Made by a program: the position numbers and the translations under genes. From positions 3,558,001-3,622,000 of the forward strand of contig JAPWDM010000017.1 in NCBI GenBank assembly GCA_035578155.1: DNA of 64,000 nucleotides, given 5' to 3'. Source of the DNA: Brachynemurus nebulosus. Taxonomy: Eukaryota; Arthropoda; Insecta; Neuroptera; Myrmeleontidae. The notes under the pieces were generated by a model. That model saw only the letters and a program-made list of their open reading frames with translations. It ran no database searches and was not told where the DNA came from. Of the stretch, positions 23,032-37,118 are shown piece after piece. The number at the start of each line of letters is the position of its first letter. Positions within the stretch are counted from its first letter, which is position 1.

Positions 23032-23936
23032 TAAGGTCCGATCGAAACTAGTTTTTCAACCGAAACCGAAACCGAATTTCGGTCCCTGTCTCAGTTTCGG
23101 TCGAAACCGAAACCGAATCTGAAGCTTTCTTTCAAGGCAATTTCTTTCTACCTTATTTTAATTTCAGTGTGTTTAAAAATCCCATATTTGAGTAATAATT
23201 AGTTATTTAATAAAGATGAAAAAAAAATAAATAGATAAATAAATAATTAATTAATTAATTAATTAATTAATTTTTACTTGCTGTTTTTTATTTAAGTAAC
23301 TCGGAACAGGGCCGGAATAACCCACTTTTAGGCTCTAGACTTTTTTTTCTTACCGGGACCCTTTTTTCTCTTTCTAGAGCCGGATTTTCTTATGGGAGGT
23401 CCTGAGACGTTGAGGCGTTTCTCAACTGAAAATTTTTCTCTACTACTTCTATACAAATTTCCCCGAAAATTAGAGTTGACGAGCAAAAAAGAAAACAAAC
23501 TTATTTTTTCTATTCTGCTCTTGTTTTTAAGGGATTCATTATCATTTTGGGCAGGTCCTATTGATTGTACAGAAAACTAAAACAAATTTTTAATATTGAT
23601 TCAAATATTCAAAATTTGCCCTTCAAAGGCATCGGGCCCTAGACAATTGTCTCATTTGTTTATTTGATAAGCCGGTACTGAGCGGAGTACATAATTATTG
23701 TTATGAAATTTCCAATAAATTATAGTAAAAGTAAACTTTAGTATTAACAAGATAAATTATTAGCCCTTAACTGAGAATAAAAAACACGGTCCGGATATTG
23801 TCGATCATTTCACGAACGGAGTTTCGGTTTCGGTAGTAGTTTCGGCTGTTTTGCTGCCAAAACCGAAACTAAACTGAAACTCCAATTTTTCGCCGAAACT
23901 GGCCGAAACCGAAACCGAAATTTCGGTCGGACACTA
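23032..23936. mobile_element. 905-bp hAT-type MITE with 8-bp target duplication
   Basis: Ends TAAGGTCCGATCGAAA and, inverted at the right, TAGTGTCCGACCGAAA give a 16-bp TIR with four mismatches. The element is bounded by a perfect 8-bp direct duplication CAGCTAAT at 23024-23031 and 23937-23944. Both subterminal regions are crowded with CCGAAAC / GTTTCGG motifs (about ten at 23060-23125, about twelve at 23815-23925), the expected cluster of hAT transposase sites. An 8-bp duplication plus such ends supports hAT. No transposase is encoded. The interior contains an (AATT)n run and a second hAT-like relic. Confidence 0.88.
23308..23677. mobile_element. Second hAT-like relic nested inside the 905-bp MITE
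   Basis: Starts CAGGGCCGGAATAACCC and ends ..TTGATAAGCCGGTACTG, so the termini CAGGGCCGG and CAGTACCGG match a hAT pattern. The segment CATCGGGCCCTAGACAATTG near the right end is typical of these derivatives. A clean 8-bp duplication is not visible (ACTCGGAA against AGCGGAGT). Nesting order is inferred from position only. Confidence 0.55.
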
Positions 23937-23944
23937 CAGCTAAT

Positions 23945-26212
23945 AAATACACTTTGTATGGAATTGCTAACGTGCGTCGTACGACCCGGTGTGTGAGTTA
24001 GTAAGATTAACAGGATCTTCACAGAAATATTCCTTTCCAAAAATTTTTTTTTTATAGAATGCAAACCGACAGAGGATTATACCTAAAACTCACTAACTAA
24101 CTCTAACGTAATACTTTTTACAAACAATTACAAAATTTTCACCTTTAGTGTTTGTATGGGAAGAGGGAAACAGACTTCTCAGAAAAGACTTATTATTATA
24201 ATTTTTAATATTAATAGATTTGAGCGTTACTTTATGGTATTTCATATGTGTATATAATAAACAAATATTTTGCTTTACAAAATACAACTTTTATTTTTGA
24301 AACTGTGACAATATTGTTTCAGAAAAAAAAGTAGCATTTTGCGAAGTAAAATATTTGTTTCGTACAATTTTTGCTACAAACTAATACCTATTCCACTAGT
24401 AGAGATATATGGGTAGTTCTACTTTTAAGGTCTTAACCATAAAAAAAATAGAGAAAGGCATTTAGTAAATTTCATGCGACTAAAATGTAGGAAAATTATC
24501 ATAGATTCGGTATCTGCTGACCAGCAACGCGGTTTCATATTAAAACCAATATTTTTTTGCGGATTTCTGGATCCAGACAGAAAAAAATGTATCCTACGAA
24601 ATTAAATTGTTTAAAACTCGAAAAAATTAAAAGAAATTTAAATGAATATTTGTATTTATTATAACAAAATCTCAACTGTAATCTGTCTTAGACATTTGGT
24701 TTTTATAATCAGGTAACAATTTCATATATTCGTATAAAAATTAAAATTTTTCCCCTTCGTTACATCTTTACCTTTAAAAGTCCGCATAAATCAAATTTTT
24801 TTCACCGTTATAAATATTTATTGAAAGAGCAGTATTACCTACACACTAAAATCCAAGTTTTACACAACATAAAATGAATTACAAAAAGAGTTCATTCTTG
24901 CATTTTCGTTACATAATATGTAGCAACTTTTATAAGGGGGCGAGATCAAACTCATCGTTACGAAGGAGATATAAATGTGACGAAGTAGCCATTTAACAAC
25001 CAACAATCAGTCTTACTTAAAAACTAATGAATATCTCATCATTAACTACAGACAGAACTTGTTTATTACTAAAATCAATAATTAAAAATATGAGTAAACT
25101 TGCCAAAAACGTAGTAAATACGAACTAAACAAAGTACATTAAGGAAAATAAATCATATAAAAAAAATTTTCTTCTCTGATTTACTAAAGGAATACAAAAC
25201 TCGTGTGCCTCTTTTAATAATCAGAAGTTTTTTTTTAATATTCGTAACATATCATCTAAGTACATAAAGGGCACGTAATTTTGATTAAGATAAAATAACG
25301 TCTTTGTGCGACGAAGGATACAAATCGTTACTAATCGTGAACAGCGATCATTTAGACCGAAAACTTTAGTTTATCGTAAAGCTTACATTATTACAAATAA
25401 TATTTACGTAAAAACGATTTGAAATTCGTTAAATATATACGAGAAAAAGCTGTGACGATGGATACACTCAATAAACACACGCTGCCGGTCTTCTTGCTTG
25501 ATGTAAAATAAATGACAAGCTGTCAATGTCAATCACTTGATTTGACTTTCCCTTTATGGTCTATGGTCTTTGGCGTTTCGTTTCACCAAACAACATGACC
25601 CTTTCACCTATTGTTTTTTTAAACTTATAGCAATATTTGGCAGTTGTGACAAAGGATACTCAAATTTTCAGGACAATTTTTCGTCACGCCAAAAAAAAAA
25701 AAAATAATTCTGCAGATAAATAAAATTTAACTTTCTAGTTACCACGCGTAACAATTTAACTGTCTTTTTTATTTTATTTATAAAATTGTGTGGTTCCAGT
25801 ATATTTATTTTTAAAAAAACGTTATAGTTCCAAGTAATACGTAATAGGGTCATGCGTTTTAGATCTGCAGTAACAGTTTGACACCATTTTTATAAAAGAA
25901 ATTATCTGAAATATTAAAGTAAATGTAGGTAGGTCATCCAATAGGAGTTATTAACTTTATTTAAGTAAAATAAATGACAGTCTCTTCATTCGCTATATAG
26001 TTTTAACCTTCCTTATTGTGGAGATAACTTTAATTTTTTGAAGGACCTAAAAAGTAGAATCACCCACATATATATGAATTTGTTCATATGGCATAGCGCA
26101 TATTATTTTCAAAAACTTATGTATAACTAGAGAGCGAAATTATATGCACAAAAATGTTAAAGAAATATGCAATATCATATGTATTGTAATATACGATAAT
26201 ATATGGACTATT
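23945..26212. other. AT-rich gene-free stretch
   Basis: No supported feature. A slightly less AT-rich patch at 25440-25610 carries no open frame. Confidence 0.5.
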
Positions 26213-27190
<978 letters not shown>

Positions 27191-27741
27191 AACGTTTCTA
27201 AGTTTGTCTTTTTCTGAGAGTGCATGCCGCTATATCCATTTTTCTTGTTATAGTTCTTTTGTTTCTTCATTTTTTATTTCTTCTCAGATATTTTTCAAAA
27301 TACTTTCTGTAACTGTCAATTTCCTATTGAATTTTCGTTGATAACTCATCCTTCAAAAACCCGTTTAAAAATAAATATAAATTTTAATACAAACCTGCGT
27401 ACTCTTATCAACTTTTATAGTGCGTATTCTTATAAGAATCTGTTTTTGTCAGTTAAAGATTAACAATTAAAAATTAATTGTATCTTTGAGTTTATAGATG
27501 AAATTCAAATAAAAATAAAATGTTTTTAGAATCTATAAAGGCAATTATCTTACCTTTTGAACGAACTAAAGACAAAATAAACTCTATTAAAAAATGGCAA
27601 TTTTTATAACATTTGTTTGATTTGAGGCACCTTAATTGCTTTTACAAAATAACTAAAGAAAAATTGGCGCGAATTGAATAATGTTTGGTCAACTATAAAT
27701 AGGTATGGTGTTAATTCTTATAAAATATTAAATTCGATATA

Positions 27742-27948
<207 letters not shown>

Positions 27949-28079
27949 CTTTCTTAGCTAGCCCCTACCACCCAACAGGGACCTACCTACCAAACTTCAA
28001 GGTTGTGTGTATTATAGTTCTGGAGATTTCGTGATAGGTGAGTGAGTGAGTGAGTGGTATTTACCTTTTATATAATAGA

Positions 28080-28418
28080 TGTATATATGCGTCCGCACGA
28101 TAACTCTCGAATAAAATGTTCTATTTTTATAAACTTTCTGAGCGTTCCAAACCGTTGGACAAGTTTGTTAGCCAGTCATGTTCGATGCCCGAAACATGGT
28201 TTTTTGGACATTTTTCGTGAAAAAAATTGGTTTTTTGCCAAATTTTTCCACAGTTCAAAAGTTTTGGCGACATTTTTTTACACCATTAGGAAGAGAAGGA
28301 GGAGAAATCACATAAAAAGGTTTTTAACCATCATTCTTTGTAAACTGGTTTCCGAGAAAAACGAATTTTCATAAACGGAAATTCGCTATTTTATGTAGGA
28401 TGCTAAGACAGGGGTTTT
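28080..28418 (+). mobile_element. GCGA family, copy 3 (right part, no 120-bp units)
   Basis: Starts near TATGCGTCCGCACGATAACT, includes GTTCGATGCCCGAAACATGG, and ends GGAAATTCGCTATTTTATGT followed by GATGCTAAGACAGGGG. The ~120-bp tandem units found in copies 1 and 4 are absent and the right end follows directly. It is preceded by the compound TA tract. A reading frame across it is a by-product of the repeat. Confidence 0.7.
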
Positions 28419-31400
28419 TTAAAAATAGGCACGTATTGGGTATATTTCTCCAAAATATGCAGGAATGCATACGAATTCAGATAGCTACGAAATTTTATTG
28501 ATATATTACCGAAATTGATCAATATGCAAAATATATGAATTCCGCTCTCTACTTTGACTGGAACATCTAATTTACTAAATATAATAAGTACTTATATACT
28601 TTGTTAACAATTAGAAAATATAATGTATTGTTACAAATGACCTTAGAAATTCCTGTTTGTACTACATAAAAAAACCTATGTATTGATATAATATTGTTTA
28701 TAAGTGAGTAAACGAAGAATTCCAAGAATTACATATTCAGTGAATAGGAAACGTTGTTCTTTTTGGATAATTCTTTCTACTTTGATCATTCTATGTTATT
28801 AAGATAAAGCGATTACATTGTACTATCAATCAAATTTGATGTAATTATGTGTATTTTCGTGGCCTATAACAATATAATATGCTAGTATGATACTATTGTG
28901 CAAGGTGTTCCAAAATAAACGATTCAAAATATGATTACATACTAAGCAGTATAAACATAATACTTCATGGGGACAACCATTTCTCGAGTTCCTAGTTTTA
29001 ACCTGAATGAATTTTTCAATATTTTATCCATTAAAGTTAAACCATCGGAGGAACGATTAACTTAATCAAAAAAAAAAAAAAAACAAAAACTACACCTTTA
29101 AGAGAATGGTTAAATTAGTGACTGTTTTCAAGTACTTAAACAACTACTTAAATAAATTCAAAAACTTTTCACTACGAAGCTTACATGAATAATCGATTAT
29201 GTTTGAATTGTAAAATTCTTGAATGAATGAATGAAAATGGTAAAATATTAGTATTTTCTGTCAATTATAAGTATCAATTGCTGTTTTTCAGCTTTAAGAA
29301 TTTTTACCCTATAGACAGAGTGTCCATATCCAAACTAAGCCAAACAGAGACATGATGTCAAATCTGTTTGACGTCATGTGTTTTTCTTTCAATAATATAT
29401 ATTATATTCCTCCCACACAAACTAAGTCTCAAAAGAATTTATAGATTTATGAGTTTGAAAATGGTTGGAACACTGAAAACGCGTTAAAATATAATTATTA
29501 TAACAGTGAAATTAGACAAAGTAATTACAACTTTAAATATTCTTTCAATATTTAAAATGAACTTTCGCAAAGTAAATCTTTCAACAGTGATTCATTTATT
29601 CAGACAAAGACTTTATCCTTAAAATTTACGAAACCTGAACTTGTGCACGAATTTTATAAAAAAAGTATTTGAGTATTTCGCAAAAATTCTATGAATAAAT
29701 GAAGTTGTTTAAGCATAACTTTTTTATGTAACTAATACTCACTTAATTAGCTGATCACTTGGGAGGGGAGGTCAGGTTTCATGATGTATGATTGGGTAGG
29801 GGGCTGAAGAAAATATTGCAGCTTAACAAAGTCGAAGGGAGGGATAAAAAATACATTATTAAAAAATACATTATTTTTGCGTAAAGTATTTTATGGATAA
29901 CCTCAAAGGTATCTATCTGAAATCCACGGTTTTGGGATGTACGTATTTTAAGGTTTCAATAACCGAACTAGACTGTGCCTATGACGACTCCCCGTTCCGG
30001 CTTTAACCGCTAACGAAAACTCCAGTAAAATCGCAGTGAAATTAAAACACCTTTATATCTTTTCAACTGCAGTACTAGACTGACTTTTATTTTATTATTT
30101 TAGTTGCTAGGAAAACTATATCAATAGTAATAATTTTTAATTTTTATATTTTACACGGCAAACTAAATGCCAGTATTAAAATTTCCAAAATTACGAAATT
30201 TAGATTTTCACGGCAATCTTTGTGCCGGTACATGCCACACGCTATTAGAATGACAAATTATATTCTCATAAAGTGATGGCAATAAGTAGTTTAGAAAACG
30301 GGAAAAAATGATTGCCCCGAAACAATTTGTGGAAACACCGGGACAAATGCGGAACGTATGTACACCATATCCCATCTAATTATTCAAAATAAAATTTAAG
30401 ACAGCAAAATGAAGGAATTTGCTCCCAAATTACCAAAATTTCTAGGTATTCTCGGTAAATTTTTAGTTGTTGTTAGTCTGGAAGATCTTGTATACATATA
30501 TACTATATCAAAATGGTATCTATCCATATGCGTATAGATATTATATCTCTCTAAACATGCGTACATAGTTATCGATAGAAGACGTACAACAGTATGTATT
30601 TGTATAGCACACGGTCTCAAAACGAAATTTTAAACACTCAAATTATTGTTTAAATATTCAATTATAATGTCAGATATAACCAACTGATATTAATCATTAC
30701 ATGGTGATACGAGTCATGTACAATTGAATGTTGTCTTCCAATGATGACTCCTTTCATATGTAGTTTCTATTCTTTATTTTTTATAATAAAAAATTTAATA
30801 ACAATTATTCTAATAACTAACTATTGAACGAAACAAACATTTATAGATATTTTGAATCAATCGTTTTAGAAATAAGTAAAAAAAAAATCAATGTATAAAT
30901 GGAAAGAATACGTTTAACCCAGTGATACACAGTTTGACCCCTAACAATAAGTTCAGTCGTACTCTCCAATATGGATGCAATACAACATTTTTACCACCTC
31001 AGTGTTTCGTACATTAATAATATTGTCGTCTATAAAAATGAAATCTGCTCTGGTATTATTTTCGATGCATGCAAATTACACTGAACAACACATGTTTTGT
31101 CCCATGCAATATTTACACATATCCCTACGTATTTTTATGAGTAGAATTCAAATTTTTAATCATAATTGTCCCATCACGTAAGGTTTTTCTTATAGGAGCT
31201 ACTTAATAATAAAAATAATCGGGGTTTAACGTTTGATCTTCAGACATTCTTGTCTATAATAGACGCCATCCACATCATTATTTTTGTATTTTTCTATACA
31301 CATTACAATTACCTAACATTATAATGTGAGTGGAGCATGGGGAAGGTAGTGACGGAGCTAGGATTTGGCAGTATTCCTCTGCAGCCTTTTTCTAAAGGAG

Positions 31401-31509
31401 CTATGCCGATATTCATCTGGAGTTGTGAAGGAAAACTGCAGAAAACCTTCACAAGTATAGCCAGGCACAGCAGTCCCTAAGCACGCTTAGCCACTCCGCT
31501 GGTATATAG
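28419..31509. other. AT-rich gene-free stretch
   Basis: No recognisable genes. A hairpin lies at 29350-29379, and a GC-rich patch at 31330-31500 (GGTAGTGACGGAGCTAGGAT) has the look of retroelement tail sequence but no domain. Confidence 0.45.
29350..29379. repeat. 13-bp-arm hairpin
   Basis: ACATGATGTCAAA and TTTGACGTCATGT pair with one mismatch around a TCTG tetraloop. Confidence 0.7.
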
Positions 31510-32001
31510 AATACTTATTTTGGACAAGAATGGACAAGATTTTTATATTTAAAAGGGAAGTTTCCCAAACTTAGTGAAACTAAAATCAAAGAAGGTATCT
31601 TTGTAGGCGCACAGATAAAAGAATTGATAAAATATGATAATTTCGAAAGCAGACGTAATGACTTAGAGAAAAAAGCATGGATCTGTTCAAAACATGTGGT
31701 TAAATATTTATTAGGACAATATAAACTCGACAACTACAAGAAATATGTGGACAATCTACTGAAAGCATATAGTGATTTGGGTTGCAACATGTCACTCAAA
31801 ATCCAGTTCCTTCGTTTCCACAGAATCTAGGGTATATAAGTAGTGAACATGGAAAACGGTTTCATTCAGTTATTTCAGGTATGGAAAAAAGGTACCAGGG
31901 AAAATGGAATACAAGAATGCTGACTAACCACTGCTGAACTCTTAAAAGAGATGTACCCGGAAGCAAAATATTCAAAAAAATCTTTTACAACTATCTTTTA
32001 A
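31510..32001 (+). pseudogene. C-terminal fragment of a multicopy arthropod protein of unknown function
   Basis: A plus-strand frame open from 31510 to 31829 encodes about 106 codons. It includes KLSETKIKEGIFVGAQIKEL and NLLKAYSDLGCNMSLKI, blocks I recognise from a large family of uncharacterised, apparently transposon-associated proteins abundant in aphids and other arthropods. Beyond the stop at 31827-31829 the homology continues in a shifted frame with SSEHGKRFH and MEKRYQGKWN, then a TGA where tryptophan is expected, then LKRDVP. After one more frameshift it ends in a segment with KYSKKS and a natural stop at 31999-32001. At least two frameshifts and one nonsense change make it a pseudogene. 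The N-terminal part is missing. Biochemical function is unknown; no catalytic motif can be assigned from this piece. Confidence 0.7.
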
Positions 32002-33622
32002 TGTACCAAGCCTGGATCCGTATTGGAGTAAATTTGTATTAATTGTAATATATTTATTGGATTTTCACAAGAAAACCTTGCGTGATGGGAAAAAACAGTT
32101 TACATTTTTGGATTCAGCGTATAAAATACTGTAAAGATCATGCATTAAACCCTTTGGAACAAAAAATTATTTTTTTTGTTGCCCAGTGTTATTTTACTAT
32201 AGTAAATGCTTTCCTATATCTGTCCTTACTAAATATGTGTGCATGATTTGTGGCTTGCTGGTTAAGTAGAAAAATTTTTATTATCTTTAACAAAACCTTT
32301 ATTTTGAGCAGTATCTATGATGTGGGATACGTCGTTATCTAACTGAAACAGCGGGGTGTTGATTTAAATATACATGGGGTCTAGATAAGGTCTATATGTG
32401 AAATGAACGTAAGTATACAAAGTGACGATGTTTGTAGGTTCTAAAATATCGATTTAAAAATTGATAACTGAATAAGTATGCCTTAAAATAATGCGTCACT
32501 TGTGTCTTGTCTGTACCGTTCAAAAGTGTATAAAAAATTTTCTGTTTCTTCAAAGATTTTTTTTAACTAAACTAAGATTTCATTTACCTTCAACTTAGTC
32601 TGTTAGAGAGACAAGAAATTGTATATATTGGGATAAAAATTATTTTCCATACAAAGACGTTTTCCGGGGTTCTTTATCAATAATATTTTTATTTGCACTT
32701 TCTCAAAACCTTTTTTTCTTGTTGTAGAATTTATAGTTTTTTTTATTATCATTTAAGATTCGAAATGGTTAAATATTTAGATAATTATGTAGTTCTTTTT
32801 AATGGTGACCTAAAAATTCAAAAAATGTGTATCTCTCTGAAACTATATCCTTTACAAAAAATCGTTTAAAGTTGTAACTCATTTATTGTTTGAATTAAAT
32901 CAATACAGACAACTATGTCCTGTGGAAAATAAACTTATTTATTAAATATATTCTATTAAACAATCCAATTTATTATTGAACGTGGTACAGATACTTACTG
33001 AATATATTTTCAGTATTAAATGTCAATACACCCGCTACACTAAGCCACATAGACAAAATTAATAGACATTATTATTACGACATGACCTTTATGAACCAAG
33101 CAAATTAATGACGAATTACCTTAGCAAGAACGGCACAGAGTGAGCAATAAGCGATATGCAGAAACTCTTATCCTCTTTTACATATTAGGGCGAACATATG
33201 CATGTGTTTGTCTCCACTATTAACAAGAGAGTGAAAAAAAACTTGTCTCTACACAAAAAATTGAAGTGATTGATAAGAAATAAATATATGATTGAAGTTG
33301 ACAGCATAAATGAGATGGAACTAAGATACGACACGAACTTTACTTATTATATTGTATGTAGAAAAAATTCGTCAAGTGCGTGTTTGACACGCACTAAGTA
33401 ATGTTCCTCACAATCAGTGGTCATAACTAAAACTTCTTAACCCTAGAATCATACGTACACGTCAAAACGACGTACGAACTTCTCTACCTGCTCCAATACT
33501 ACGACTTGTTGTTACTTGTTTGCTGTAAGATTTCTGTTATCTAACTTATTTGTTATTATAACACACCACATATATTTATTTTGTTAGTCATTGTCGTTCT
33601 GTTTGTATTGAAATAGTGTCCG
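32002..33622. other. AT-rich gene-free stretch
   Basis: No ORF or repeat of note. Confidence 0.5.
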
Positions 33623-34363
33623 TCAAAAGGACGTCGATTTCGTTTCATTTACTCGAATACGCCATTTATGTAACCATTCCTGTATTCGACGCAAGCTAGA
33701 TTGTAACTTTTGTGATGCAACATTTGGATCTTCATCAGTAGCTAGGATAGCAGTATCATCAGCAAATGTTGCAGTAGTATTTTCTTCATCAACCGGCAGA
33801 TCTGCAGTACATATAAGATAAAGAATAGGCCCTAGAACACTACCTTGTGGTACACCGGAACGGACTGGAAACATTTCTGATATTTCACTCTGAAACTTTA
33901 CATGAAAGTAACGATCTGACAAATAAGATTTCAGTATTAAGTAGAATGATTCAGGAATATTTTTCCTTAATTTATACAATAAGCCAGTATGCCACACTTT
34001 GTCAAATGCTTGACTCACGTCGAGAAAAGCTGCTGTACAATATTTTTTTTCTTGAAAAGAGCGGTTGATCGTATTGACTACACGATGAACTTGTTCGACG
34101 GTTGAATGTTTTGCGCGAAAACCAAACTGATGATCTGGAATAATTTTAAGGTCATCGAGGACTCGATGCAGTCTTCTGAGAAATAACTTTTCGAACATTT
34201 TGGATAAAACGGGGAGTAAACTGATTGGTCTGTACGACGTCACCTCATTTACTGGCTTCCCCGGCTTTTGTATTAAGATGATTTGAGCTAATTTCCAAAC
34301 AGCAGGGAAATATTTTAGCCTTAAAATGGCATTAAAAATTAACATTAATGACATTTGTGACAG
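33623..34363 (-). pseudogene. Truncated non-LTR retrotransposon reverse transcriptase (Jockey-type)
   Basis: An uninterrupted 243-codon minus-strand frame covers the fingers and palm of a LINE reverse transcriptase. It contains SYRPISLLP (residues 40-48), HQFGFRAKHST (75-85), motif A with FLDVSQAFD (110-118, catalytic Asp112), motif B SGVPQGSVLGP (166-176) and motif C FADD (197-200, catalytic Asp199-Asp200). It ends at NETKSTSF, where Jockey elements normally continue. Enzyme role: target-primed reverse transcription. The apurinic endonuclease, ORF1, RNase H and thumb regions and any poly-A tail are absent. The first methionine lies inside a short duplication, so it is not the true start. Keeping all catalytic residues and no stops suggests a fairly recent insertion that was truncated at both sides. 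Jockey clade is inferred from FADDTAILA and the SQAFDKVWH context. Confidence 0.9.
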
Positions 34364-34378
34364 TTAACATTAATGACA
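34339..34378. repeat. 15-bp direct repeat at the RT fragment edge
   Basis: TTAACATTAATGACA occurs at 34339-34353 and 34364-34378, at the upstream boundary of the reverse-transcriptase frame. It may be a local slippage duplication made during insertion or repair. Confidence 0.8.
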
Positions 34379-35458
34379 GTTAAAACCGTTAAAATATATT
34401 TCTCGTAGGTATATGTACGATATGTACCAGCGGTACCAGCCGAGATAAATACAAATCGATTGTAGATCGTATATGTACATCATGGAAAAGTAGGCTTGTA
34501 CATATTATCCATATTATTATTGATTAGTATGTACGGCAGTATGTACAATATGTACGAAATGTACCGTATGTACATTATTCTGTGGTATGTACATTGTATA
34601 TGTATACATGCGTATATGTATGGCTAGCTAGAAAAACAAAATCGAACAGATCGGATCGAACATAACGTTTTTTTTTTCTTTGTTTTCTTGTTTTGAGTTG
34701 CAAACGCTAGTACTATAGCTAAACACGCTTCTTCCATAATAATAACAATTCCAAAATTTAATTAATTTAAAAATTCCGAAAAATTAAATTTGACAGTTTG
34801 TTTTAAAATACAGAAGAAAATAATGATAGTGTACGGTATCATAAAAATACTGAAGTAATAAAAATAATGATTCATTATTTTTATCAGTAAATACTGACAG
34901 TATTACTGATCGTGTAAAGGCAGCCTAAGACGTTTTGTGACGGTTTTTTTTCCAGAAAATTGATTACCTAGTTAAGTTATAACAATTTTTCTAGGTTTTT
35001 TTTCGTTATTTTATGATCTTGATAGTAAAGTCTGATCCCAGTATGCTTATATAATTTACTGAAATAAATCAATGTTTTTAAGTGCATGTACTTACCGGAT
35101 TTTTTTTTGAAAAATATAATAGTTTGTAAAAAGAATTTGGCTAATTATTATTTCAATATCTTAAATATATGATTTACATTATAACATATATATTATAATA
35201 AAACGAAGATCTTTTTATTCATTTTTAGATATTTTTGAGATCATAAAATATTTTTATTTATTTATTAAAAAATGAAATAGTATTTCGATTTATTACATGT
35301 TCATGAACACAATATACAGTAAATAAACATAAGACGAATGACACTATGTTACAGTAATTTCCCGCTAAAGCATGCAAATTTCCCGCTAAAATATTCATTA
35401 ATTTAAATGTATTCTCCCAGATGGCGGTAATTGTGACAGTCTTGTCATAACTATATCG

Positions 35459-35479
35459 GTCACAAAACCGTTTTGTGAC
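35459..35479. repeat. 9-bp-arm palindrome
   Basis: GTCACAAAA and TTTTGTGAC flank CCG. The right-hand motif CGTTTTGTGACGGT also occurs at about 34929-34942 in direct orientation, suggesting a small repeat element between 34925 and 35490. Confidence 0.7.
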
Positions 35480-35995
35480 GGTCAAAAGTGGGTAAAATTA
35501 CTCGTCACGAGACCAGTGCACATCTCTAAATATGGCCCTATTTTTGATAGGATTCTATATGTATATAATTTTTTCTATGAATTATGTGGACTGGTCGGCA
35601 AGTATGTAATTATCACAAATACGTAAAGATGGCTCTCTGTATATTAAAATAAGTTATTAGACAAAGATAACAATTTTTAGAATCTGTTCCATTATTAATA
35701 ATTTTAAGAAAAAACAGCGAAAGAAAGAGATAAATATATACACGCTTCTATAAAATAGAAATAGAAAGAGAAATTTTTTTTTTATTGCAATTTTGTGTAC
35801 AATCAAGTAAACTTGATTGTGCATTGGCCACCAAACCATAGAATTCACAGGTACATGAAATACATACAATACATAGTCCTCTTGCGTATATTCAATATAT
35901 GAATGTAAAACTCTATTATTATTTACCATTTGTTCTCTGATTTATTCTCTGATTTACCACTTCTCTCAAATTTTCGGTTACTCACCAATCTTATA

Positions 35996-36030
35996 ATGTT
36001 CCGAACTTACACGAAGGTAGTTCGGAACAT
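35996..36030. repeat. Perfect 12-bp-arm hairpin
   Basis: ATGTTCCGAACT (35996-36007) and AGTTCGGAACAT (36019-36030) pair perfectly around an 11-base loop. Confidence 0.85.
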
Positions 36031-37038
36031 AAAAAGTGGAAATGCTTCATTTTTTATGAGTGCGTTAATATTAAATAGAGAAAACGTTGTCAATAAATTT
36101 TAATTTATTGACTAAAACTGACTAAAATTATTTAAATTAGTTAGGTGAGTTAACTAGACATAGTTTAAATACTTAACCCTTTTAAACAAACCATATGGAA
36201 AAATTTTTTTGTCTCAAAATGCCAAACTTTTTACTGCCAAGTGATAAGTACAATAGATAAGGTTACAAAAAAAGAAAAAGAAAAAATCAAAGATTCCAAC
36301 ACCAAAAAAGTGAACTTACAAAATATAAATTATACTAAACTATGTTGACAAAATTTGACATTATTTAGAATTATATCGTATTTCGGAAAATCTGTCACAG
36401 ATGGCGGCACCTGTACCAGTGAATATGTACATATCGCAGCATTTTGAGCCGCCATATTGCAGGACGAGTTAACTCGTCTTAATCATTTAAAGGTTAAAGA
36501 CTGAACAAGTCCAGCAACATTCTTTTAATATCAAGTGCCAGAAGGACACTTGCAAACTAACTACTCGTAGGTACGAGTGAAACCCACTGCCTGCTGGCTA
36601 ACTGTGTTCTGTCTGATTGCTGTTATCAGCTAACTTAAATCAGTTTGCATTTATTGTTAAAAGTCGCTTGCGCACTTCGCCATAGAATACTCGAGAAAAA
36701 TGAATAATGTTTATCATTGATGGGTTACATAATACATATGTACCGTTAATTAATTATTAAGTTTATTTTGAATTATACATATGTACCATGTTAATCATAA
36801 ATAGAACAGGGTCGGAATGCCAATGGATTTTAAATGTTTTGAAACAATTTTAATAAATTACATTGAAACTTTTTATGGAAAATACTGAATACATTTAAAA
36901 TACGTTGCATGATTTTTAGCGAATTTCGAAAACTCGAAATTCAGCTATTACAATAGGTGTCATGACGCAATCTGAGTCCGGGACTATGGCAGAAATCTGT
37001 TTTGAGGTCCCTAGAATACGAAAATGATATTCACTAAA

Positions 37039-37040
<2 letters not shown>

Positions 37041-37113
<73 letters not shown>
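37041..37113. repeat. (TA)n microsatellite inside GCGA copy 4
   Basis: About 36 TA units, at the same internal position as in copy 1. Confidence 0.98.

Positions 37114-37118
<5 letters not shown>

Larger units (their letters stand above)
34379..36911. other. AT-rich gene-free stretch
   Basis: A GTAC-rich segment at 34400-34620 resembles 2480-2720. Two short hairpins are listed separately (35459-35479, 35996-36030). No genes. Confidence 0.5.
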
